DNA of 64,000 nucleotides, from positions 806,001 to 870,000 of the forward strand of contig BROI01000014.1 of the NCBI GenBank assembly GCA_027923505.1, written 5' to 3'. Positions 56,720 to 64,000 of this stretch are shown piece by piece (within the stretch, counting starts at the first letter, position 1; each line of letters opens with the position of its first letter). The notes below the pieces were generated by a model that saw only the letters and a program-made list of their open reading frames with translations, was not told the origin of the DNA and made no database searches. A program made the position numbers and the translations under genes. The stretch is from Mayamaea pseudoterrestris (Eukaryota > Bacillariophyta > Bacillariophyceae > Sellaphorales > Sellaphoraceae).

Positions 56720-57241
56720 ATGTCGCGCCCGGCTCCAAGCTACATTTCCAAGGACGACATGCATACATTGAATGATGTCCGGAAGGATCTTTGGAAGAAT
56801 GGATTGTACGGCCTTGGGATGGGTTCGCTTGCCGGACTTTCGCTTCATTCGGTCGCATCGCTGGTTCAAAAGCGAAGCAACTACAAGCTGTTTCAAGCCA
56901 ATCGCAACACGGCTTTCATGAGTGTCATGCTTGGAGGCGCCATTGGCTCGTTTGTATTGTCAACGACGGCAGGAAAGAATGATGTTCACCAACTGCACAA
57001 GATTTTCGAATCGGGCAGCCGCGACGCTCGCCAGGAGCGACTCATGGAGGAGGAAGATTTGAATGCGTCACTACGTCACCATCAATCACAGGAGGGCCAA
57101 CGAAATGATGTGCTGACTGACAGGATGCAGCGCGAGAAGAATCGTTTGACTCGACGAGCGTCGCTGGAACATAGTCTCAATTCGCGGAATGGCTTGTCCG
57201 ATTCGCATGGAGGGAAATGGGCAGATGATGATAGAAATTAA
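56720..57241 (+). CDS. Small two-TM hypothetical protein
   Basis: A 173-aa intronless protein from the ATG at 56720 (MSRPAPSYISKDDMH). Two Gly/Ala-containing hydrophobic segments (GLYGLGMGSLAGLSLHSVASL and TAFMSVMLGGAIGSFVLSTT) are likely membrane helices separated by a basic loop. The C-terminal third is a charged helix (RDARQERLMEEEDLNASLRH). The layout resembles small mitochondrial or ER membrane proteins of the complex-assembly type, but no family is identified. Confidence 0.65.
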   Translation: MSRPAPSYISKDDMHTLNDVRKDLWKNGLYGLGMGSLAGLSLHSVASLVQKRSNYKLFQANRNTAFMSVMLGGAIGSFVLSTTAGKNDVHQLHKIFESGSRDARQERLMEEEDLNASLRHHQSQEGQRNDVLTDRMQREKNRLTRRASLEHSLNSRNGLSDSHGGKWADDDRN

Positions 57242-57420
57242 TCATTACATGGGTACTTGAAACAATTACGTACTAGTGGACATTAGGATGGTAATAGTGG
57301 GCGAGCCATTGTCATGATTATGTCAGCGGTCGTCAAACCACGCCTGTTCCATGCTGCTGTTGGTATCCTATGAATAGCGAGTAAGCAATAGCGTAAATCA
57401 TTTTTACATTATATTAGCGA

Positions 57421-58587
57421 TCAAAATCCACCGTAAACTATTCGCACAGTCTTTGGGTCAATCATGTATTTCGATCCGCGTTTCGTCTCAGCCTTCATGA
57501 GGTCGAAAGCTATAACGCCGCCATTTACAATCTTCTTGCTCTTGGAGGGATGCTGCACACTGAATGGCAGGAACATGTTGAAGAAGCTACGAAACCAAAT
57601 CGAATGCCCGCCCACAATCACGTGCTCCTCCGTCACGTCAGTGGAAAACACAAAATCGCAAAAGTCATTCATTCGCAAAAGCCCATAGGATGTAATGGAC
57701 TTGTTTCCCGTGTATAGACTCATATCGGTTTGATTGTCGTATATATCTTGAAAGTTGCATAGTTTGTAATGCTTTTCGATCCAGGAGGCTTGTATTGTTG
57801 TCTGCGCCGGTGTAATGGATAGTGTATCAGGATTGCGGCTAATCTCCTGCAGTGAACTAATGACAACAATCTTGTCGTCGGGTCGACGCGATAGCCGGTC
57901 TCGAAAGCAGCCAGCAATGGTGGATGACGCCCGTCGGAGACCCGACGAAACGAGTTTGGACTTGGGTGCGTCTGGGTCCCCACGAAGAACCTTTAAATGA
58001 AGTGATTCGCTTCCATTCATGTTGCTCTTATTTTCAATAAAGGTGTGCAGCTCTTCAATCTGAGCCAGACCAAGATGCGACAACGGCGAATCGTAGAACC
58101 AGCTGTCAGCAAAAAAAAAAACGAATTGTGAGATTAGTTCGAAAGGTGTGAGTGAGCAACAACAAATTACCCAAAGATGCTCGCACCTGTCTAGCTTTCC
58201 ACTCAGCAATAGGTAAATTTCATATAGGCAAGCCTTGATAAGTCCAGGAATGAAACCAACAGCAAAATCTTGCCAACTTCGATGTGCTCCCTTGTTGAAG
58301 GTCTCATTCCAACAACTTTCGCCATGTCGAATGAAGTAGATTGTCTTGCATTGGACCGGCAATTCCTTACTTAAATGTGGTCCAAATATAGCACCAGGGT
58401 CCTGTGGATCCTTCCAGGATTTGTCGAATGAAAGGCAAAAGTACAGTATACTGTACAATAGCATTCGTAGCTTGTAGATTAGAATCGGCAGGTGAAAGAG
58501 TGACATGACGCACAGAAATACGAAAAGTGGCAGGCAGTAGCAATTGTCATCCCCAATCAATGAGGCAAGACGGTCCAACAGGTACAT
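57421..58587 (-). CDS. Membrane-anchored histidine phosphatase (phosphoglycerate mutase-like)
   Basis: Two exons, 58587-58187 and 58102-57421 (360 aa), have an 84-nt intron (58186-58103). The intron is a multiple of three with no stop, so the unspliced frame reads through; splicing gives SGKLD|S|WFYDSPLSHLG. The start at 58587 is the first in-frame ATG. An N-terminal hydrophobic pair (LPLFVFLCVMSLFHLPILIY, LLYSILYFCLSF) anchors the protein. The family motif IYFIRHGESCWNETF carries the catalytic His (RHG, about residue 86), and the second His lies in VIVGGHSIWFRSF (about 298). The substrate could be a phosphoprotein, lipid or sugar phosphate; it cannot be told from sequence. Confidence 0.85.
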   Translation of the reverse strand: MYLLDRLASLIGDDNCYCLPLFVFLCVMSLFHLPILIYKLRMLLYSILYFCLSFDKSWKDPQDPGAIFGPHLSKELPVQCKTIYFIRHGESCWNETFNKGAHRSWQDFAVGFIPGLIKACLYEIYLLLSGKLDRCEHLWVICCCSLTPFELISQFVFFFADSWFYDSPLSHLGLAQIEELHTFIENKSNMNGSESLHLKVLRGDPDAPKSKLVSSGLRRASSTIAGCFRDRLSRRPDDKIVVISSLQEISRNPDTLSITPAQTTIQASWIEKHYKLCNFQDIYDNQTDMSLYTGNKSITSYGLLRMNDFCDFVFSTDVTEEHVIVGGHSIWFRSFFNMFLPFSVQHPSKSKKIVNGGVIAFDLMKAETKRGSKYMIDPKTVRIVYGGF

Positions 58588-58949
58588 TTCCCAAGCAGAT
58601 AGCAAGAGTCGTAGTCGGAGCAACCAACAACTGCAGACGCTCCTCGATTGGAGTGTCTTCAAGTCGGTGGCCAAGACCGTGACTTTGTCACTGTCAAAAG
58701 GACGATTGGGACGCGTCCGTTTTCATTTTCTGGCGTCGTTGGAGCTCGAAAGGTTCGGAAGTTTGCGACGGTTTCTCCGCGCAAGCGAGGCAGCCCAATG
58801 GGTCGTGGTGCGACAGTATCTAGCGCGGCCGCCGTCGATGGAAACGTTCGGCGCGCGAAGGAGCCAGCAGCCGACTTTGCTCCATCGCAATCAAACCATT
58901 CACCAAGCAAATAGCAGAAGCATTGCATCCCACCAAGACTTGCTGAACC

Positions 58950-59619
58950 ATGAGCGCCTCCCGCATTGAATACAGTGAAAAGTATGCTGACGACCATAAT
59001 GAGTATCGGTATGTAACAATATGCTTGATCCTGCGCCATTTCGCCGAAATGGGTTGACGCTGCTTCGTTCATTCATCGTTGATAGCTTCTTCTCACTATG
59101 ATACTTTTCTTCCTGCATTTCTGCAGTCATGTAATTCTGCCAAAAGAGCTCGCCAAGACCCTCCCCAAAAGTCGCCTCTTGACGGAAGCCGAGTGGTATG
59201 TTCGTGCAAATTGAATGGTGCAAAGCAAGCGAGTTATTCGCAAAGCGATGATTGACGTCATAATTGCTTTGCTTGCGCAGCATAGCCTGTATCTCCACTC
59301 ACATTAAATTTTCATTTGCGATATTCCAGGCGCGGAATCGGGGTTCAGCAGAGCCGTGGCTGGACGCATTACGCCATTCATCGGTGAGTGCGAATGACTT
59401 TCAGAGCAAACTCAAAGATGACGCTGCTCAATGCCCTTTCGCTAAAGCTCTTATTCTCACAATACGTCTACTGCGTCAAAAACATATAGACCGGAACCGC
59501 ATATTCTTCTCTTTCGCCGCGCTCTCGGAACCGACCCGCAGACGGGCCGCATTGACCCGGAGCTTGAGCGTCAGGCTCGCGACGAGTACAAGGGGCAGTT
59601 TGGTCTTCGCGCCAAGTAA
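58950..59619 (+). CDS. CKS1: Cyclin-dependent kinase regulatory subunit CKS1
   Basis: Four short exons, 58950-59008, 59127-59195, 59330-59383 and 59490-59619 (103 aa), have introns of 118, 134 and 106 nt. All junctions keep phase and rebuild the canonical sequence: [55 protein letters not shown] and EPHILLFRR. CKS proteins bind CDK and phosphorylated substrates and are needed for cell-cycle progression. The hinge HRPEPHILLF, which allows strand-swapped dimers, is present. A C-terminal extension of about 30 residues (ALGTDPQTGRIDPELERQAR) is beyond the yeast/animal core. It is divergent from the histidine phosphatase, 362 bp away. Confidence 0.95.
59253..59260. promoter_or_regulatory. CRE palindrome in CKS1 intron 2
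   Basis: A perfect TGACGTCA bZIP-type site lies inside the second CKS1 intron. Function is unknown; it may be chance. Confidence 0.3.
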
Positions 59620-59833
59620 AAACTTCATTGACAAGAGGATTAATTGGCGTACCTGATCTGATTCAGTTTATTAGAATGCTTTTCCCGTTTCTGACTGGCT
59701 TGATGCGGCGCCGTTGCATGTTCTGGTGCAGCACTTTGGCGTAGTAAAATGACAAGTAATTCCATTATAGCTTTGCGCTTTGATATGCAAATATTCCATA
59801 GTCATTACTTTTTGCTTATTATCTGCGTGTTGT

Positions 59834-60852
59834 CTACTCTGGTGGCTTTTTAACATCGTACGGGTGCGATAGCGTCGATCGGAAGATTCGACCTGGCTGG
59901 CCTTGACCAAGTACATCGCCAGTGTCGTAATCCGGCTTTCGTGGAGAGTCGTCATCCAAGTGTTTCTCAATATCAGCCAGTTCAGCTTCTTCTAGAATTT
60001 GCTGGTACGGTTTGGCATTCTCGATGGCATGTGCATTAGCTAATTCGGATGTTTCGACGGCTGGTGGTGGATGTGCGAAAAAAGGTGGAGTCAGAAAGGT
60101 CATTAAGGATGAAAGCATCGCACATCTACCTCCATCACCATTTCTTTAACTTACCGAGCGTAACAATGCCAATCTTTTCTTCCTCCGTTAGCTCTCGAAC
60201 TTTCTTTGCTGGCGTGCCTGCCCAGAGCTCACCAGAGCTGACAGTCGTCCCTGGCGTTACAATGGATGCAGGAGAGACAATCGAATTAGATTCCACAATG
60301 GCACCGTCCAGTACTTGCGCCATTTCGCCAATAACAACCGAGTCTTGCAATGTCGCCGCATGAATCAGCGCTCCAGCCGAAATGGTGACATGATTTCCAA
60401 TTACCGTCGGCGCATCGCCTTGAATCTTGGCTACATGAACGACAGCTCGATCACCAATGCTACTCGCCGTTCCAATCTTGACATGGTTGACATCGCCGCG
60501 CACAACAGCTCCATACCAAACACTGCTAGCTTCACCAATCGTTACATTGCCGATGACTGCTGCCGATGGTGCGACGAAGGACTCCGGCGCAACCTTTGGG
60601 GCCATGCCGTCGACGGCGACAAATCGGGTTGAAGGGACTAGTTTCTCTGTATACTTTAATACTTCCATTCCCTTACCCATGGTATCCAGTCTTGATCTAA
60701 AGTGAGATTTAAAGAATTAAGTTAGAAACGTCACACCTCCATCCGACGATATCTCAAGCGTCTGCTAATGGCTCGATCACTTTGTCGACATACCCTACGG
60801 ATCTCATGACACGGGAAAGCCCCATGGAGGCTTTTGCAACATAGGAAGACAT
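59834..60852 (-). CDS. Gamma-carbonic anhydrase-like subunit (mitochondrial complex I type)
   Basis: Three exons, 60852-60794, 60696-60155 and 60060-59834 (275 aa), have introns of 97 and 94 nt. Junctions give RSVG|SRLDTMGKGMEV and IVTL|A|VETSELANAHAIENAK, both matching the plant gamma-CA pattern. A left-handed beta-helix of hexapeptide repeats follows (FVAPSAAVIGNVTIG, VRGDVNHVKIG). Of the three metal-binding His, those in VVHVAKI (about 105-109) and GALIHAATL (about 130) are kept. The middle one (His in plant IGHSAVLH) is Ala here (ISAGALIH). That suggests a non-catalytic structural role in the complex I membrane arm, as in plant CAL proteins. Mitochondrial import is inferred from the basic/Ser N-terminus. 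Confidence 0.9.
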
Positions 60853-61144
60853 CTTGACAGTCGCCTGTCTGTTGCTTGAGGAGCGCCGACTTTTTATCGA
60901 CCGGTAGGTAAGGTGGATGGACGCGTCTTGTCGCGCCGCAAACCACATCCTGCGTCGTGAAAACGTCCAGCCAATCAAACGCGGTCCACAATAACCGGAG
61001 CGACAGTCCCATGTTCGCCACTTCTTCACAGATGGCCAAAAGACGTGCGATCTTGATGGTCTGGAATCTCATTCTACACTGAGTTCTATATCAACAAACA
61101 GCAAACTAATACGAAGAATTTGTGTAAAAGAAGAAAGAGGAACG

Positions 61145-62479
61145 ATGCAAAGAGTTTCAGTTTCGCAGCTACTCTGGATCGGAGCCACTGGTTCACTAGC
61201 ATCACTCGCTAATGGATTTTCAATCGGCTCTCGTCCTTCTACCAACTTTCTTCCCAAAGATGGTAGTCGTCGTTTGAAGACTCCCACAACTCTAAAGCTT
61301 GCTAGCGCGCCTACAATATCAAGTAACGAAGATTTGCTTCCTGGAATTGCAGCAATTGATGCTTCCAACGGTGCACTCTATCTACAGCTGGAGGATATGC
61401 GGACCAAGCCGTACTTTCGTCTCTACAGCGTTGACATTTTGGCAAGCTGCGAGTACCTGCCGCAAGAATTGTTTGAGTGCTACAGCGAAACTTGTGAAAT
61501 CTATCCAGTCGATGAAGATGAAGTAAGTGTCAAGAAGGGTGTGCGTGCAAGTTACAGCAGCTTGTAGTTCAAGCAGAATGATAGTTGTCATATCTGCCTT
61601 TCGCTGCTCATGCATGACTGTTTCATACAGGTTCCAGACGAGATTCGCAAAGTGGATGCGGACGAGCACGTCTTTGAGCTTGATGGCTGGAGTCGATGGG
61701 ACATGCCGAGTGAGGATTACTACGACCTGGAAATCTTTCCCGAGGCATACACTGGATACGATGGATCGGATATTTGGAGCTTTATCCACAATCGCATTTG
61801 CTTTGATGGATACGAATATGATGATGATCATTGGAAGGCTGACTTTAACAAGGCTGTCTCGGGGTTGCATTCCATGATTTCGGCGCAAGTGGTGAGAGGT
61901 ATACAGGAACGAGTCTTGTCAGGGGAAGGCTTCAGCAAGGATGAACAATGGACAGAACCAGCGAAGGAGTTTGATCGACGATTGAGTTTGAGTGGAGAGA
62001 CTCCATTGGCGATTGAAAATTTGTACTTTACCTACATGCTGTTGCTTACCGCCGTGTCAAACGCAAGGAGTCGCTTGCTGCGTGACGCCGAGTCCGGAAC
62101 CCTGTCACCAGAAGAAGCCAGGGACCTAAAAGCCATCCTGGCGTCTCCACTACTAGACAATCCATCAGTTGGCGTCGCTTCCCGTAAGCTGCACGATCAT
62201 GCCGTCAAGGATTCTGACGCACTCGGCAATCTTTGGGAAGCGCGAATGCGGAGCCGCGAACTCATGCGCATCATGAACTGTGTCCAATGCAACAAGTGCC
62301 GACTCCATGGCAAGGTTGCCGTCATGGGCTTGTCGACGGCACTGCAAATTTTGGTCGGCCGTACGGGAGAAGGTGGAGACATGGCGCGCATACATCGGGT
62401 GGAGTTGGCGGCACTGATAACAACTCTTCACAAGTTCTCCAGAGCGGTAGACTTTGTTCAACAAATGCAAAAGCAGTAA
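61145..62479 (+). CDS. ERO1: ERO1-family thiol oxidase
   Basis: Two exons, 61145-61522 and 61631-62479 (408 aa), have a 108-nt intron; the join DEDE|VPDEIRKVD is in phase 0. ERO1 is an FAD enzyme that reoxidises protein disulphide isomerase using oxygen. The shuttle pair is CYSETC (about 112-117), and the active-site block CVQCNKCRLHGKVAVMGLST (about 343) matches the family CxxCxxC pattern. RPYFRLYSVDI-like and AYTGYDGSDIWSFIHNRICF regions also fit. The leader (SQLLWIGATGSLASLANGFS) is a signal peptide with an ANG-FS site reminiscent of the plastid presequences in this window. Location is therefore open: ER lumen (usual) or plastid. Confidence 0.93.
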
Positions 62480-62774
62480 CTAGTATTTTACAAATTGCAA
62501 TTTTCACTCTGCAACAGATCTTGTGGTTTCTAGAGCTACAATGGATAACAGGAGTGGCAGAATTAGTTAGCCGGCGTGGATGCAACCGTCGATAACCAGT
62601 ATGACACGCCTGTCACTTCGCTGTCAACGCAAAGGATTGATCCGAGCCACTCTCGACCTCGACGCTGCGATGACCATGGCCTTGGCTCGATTTTAAACAC
62701 AGGCATCAAGCGTCCTTCACTTTGAAAGTACTTTATTAACTTAAAGGAGAAGAAGTACAAAAGGAAAATTGGAA
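62480..62774. other. Tandem spacer
   Basis: A 295-base region holding the 3' UTR of ERO1 and the promoter of the kelch gene. Nothing else was recognised. Confidence 0.35.
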
Positions 62775-64000
62775 ATGGCCGAGGAAGGGGGAGATGAGTA
62801 CGGGTTTTTCGACGGACCGGCCAATCAGCCCGTTGACAATCATGAGGAGGATCCGGAACGACAGCCTCCGAACGAAATGTCCCTTCGTCGTGCGCTAGAA
62901 ATGCAAGAGGCTGAAAGTCATGTACAAGACCAAGCCTTTCTTCGCTCCAATCAAGTCCGCGTTGGAGAAGCCGAGTCACCCTTGGCCGGTGCGCCTCCCC
63001 GAATCCCACTTGCGATGCGCCCCTCGAGCCAAGCCATGCTGCGCCAACAGGCCCATTCGCCCATTCACGCCCACCCTCCATCTCCTGCACGAAATCAGCA
63101 GCCTCCGCTGCATCTTCCTCTTTCGCCAGTACGTGTTCACCAACAACTTCAGATTGTTCCTGCGCCGCAGCCTGCAGCTGTTGCGAGGCTTGCGGCCGGT
63201 CCGCCACTTGGTGCTCATTATCAGGATCATGGTCCAAGCCTTCGACTACAGCACCAGCGCCCGAGCAACTTGTCCATTCATGTTCCTGAAAGCGAGGCTG
63301 GAGATGACTCGCTAGATTCTCCGTCGCCAGTCAGTGGATGGACGGAGGTGGAGGTGGCTCCTGGCAGCGTGGCGCCCTCGGCTCGATCCTTGCACGCGGC
63401 GGCTCTGTTGAACGGAACCATGTACGTGTTCGGTGGCTACGATGGACACGCTAGAGTCAACTCCTTTCATGCCTTTTCCTTTACCGAGAAGCGATGGTAC
63501 CCCGTTGTTCCGTCGGCCAATTCTGCTGGCGTACCGTCACCACGGGATCGTCACGTTGCCGTCGCTGTCGGAAATTCAACCATTTGCGTCCATGGAGGTT
63601 TCAACGGAACGTCAAGAGTGGCGGACTTTTGGGCGTTTGATCTGTCAACCATGGTTTGGCGAGAAATTGTTCCGCTACAGGGCCGACCACCGTCGGCGCG
63701 GCACTCTCACTCGGCTGTTGTCGCCGGGGAAAATGGAGCAGAAAAACTACTCATCTTTGGAGGATATGACGGAGCGTACAAGTGTGATTTGCACGAGTTT
63801 GATTTTCAGCTTTTGCGTTGGAGTGTCGTTCCTGCGGCTGGACGCCGTCCAAGAGCTCGGTACCGGGCGACTTGTGTCGTGCACAAGGTCAGTTTTGTTG
63901 CTTGCATAGCATTGTCTCGTGTATTGGACCCCTTACTCACAAAGTTTTTCTAAATTTACAGAATAATTTGGTGCTCTACGGAGGACATGATGGCACACGT
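62775..64000 (+). CDS. Kelch-repeat protein, 5' part (truncated by window end)
   Basis: Exon 1 is 62775-63887 and exon 2 starts at 63962 and continues past the window, with a 74-nt intron (donor GTCAGT, acceptor TTTACAG; phase 0, VVHK|NNLVLYGGHDG). The start is the ATG at 62775. The first ~190 residues are Pro/Gln/His-rich and disordered. Kelch repeats follow with the GG-Y-W pattern: MYVFGGYDGHARVNSFHAFS, VHGGFNGTSRVADFWAFDL and LLIFGGYDGAYKCDLHEFDF. The fold is a beta-propeller for protein interaction. The rest of the protein and any BTB, RING or other partner domain lie outside. Confidence 0.88.

Noticed and set aside
60731-61072. 113-codon minus-strand frame upstream of the gamma-CA gene
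   Set aside because: Part of it is the 5' side of the gamma-CA first exon in another frame. The overlapping frame starting at 60852 splices in phase to gamma-CA sequence and explains the region better.

Overview
The window is nuclear DNA of a eukaryote, most likely a photosynthetic stramenopile (ochrophyte, probably diatom-like). Genes are dense (about 34 in 64 kb), on alternating strands, intron-poor, with short GT-AG introns of about 66-152 nt. Several proteins start with a signal peptide followed directly by a Phe-containing cleavage motif (ANA|FTSP, SVA|FVPR, VES|FQSS, SNG|FVTR, SFA|FTLV). This resembles the ASAFAP-type bipartite presequence used to enter secondary red-lineage plastids. 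A GUN4 homologue, a plastid-type nucleotide transporter (NTT) and a bHLH-PAS regulator fit the same assignment. No prokaryotic operons, CRISPR arrays or insertion sequences were seen.

Layout. 1-9.6 kb: end of a prion-like WW-domain protein, the spliceosomal DEAH helicase Prp2/DHX16, the tRNA m1A58 methyltransferase subunit TRM6, a longin/CCZ1-like candidate and two small unknown proteins. 9.8-21.6 kb: proteasome beta2, a Cys-rich LNR (Notch-type) transmembrane protein, tRNA-Leu(UAG), nucleoporin Nup155/170 and coronin. 21.9-26.2 kb: three adjacent genes with plastid presequences (PlsC acyltransferase, NTT transporter, GUN4). 26.4-35.6 kb: SUMO E1 subunit AOS1/SAE1, two unknown proteins, a RITMO1-like bHLH-PAS protein, an internally duplicated membrane protein and spermidine synthase. 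35.9-48.8 kb: a four-TM protein with a very long tail, TBCCD1, poly(A)-binding protein, an LRAT/NC-domain protein, a mitochondrial-carrier-fold protein with a plastid-like leader and a small plastid membrane protein. 48.8-64 kb: a 1583-aa plastid-type protein ending in a degenerate HAD domain with four cap-like repeats, an unknown 528-aa protein, a tiny CaaX protein, a two-TM protein, a membrane histidine phosphatase, CKS1 (four short exons), a gamma-carbonic anhydrase lacking one metal ligand, an ERO1 oxidoreductase and the start of a kelch protein.

Most genes are unrelated housekeeping functions, so no biosynthetic cluster is evident. The only local theme is the run of plastid genes at 21.9-26.2 kb. 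Splice sites below were placed by reading GT/AG sites and checking that the phase and the family sequence continue across each junction. They are models, not transcript-supported. Protein names rest on recognised motifs; no database search was run.
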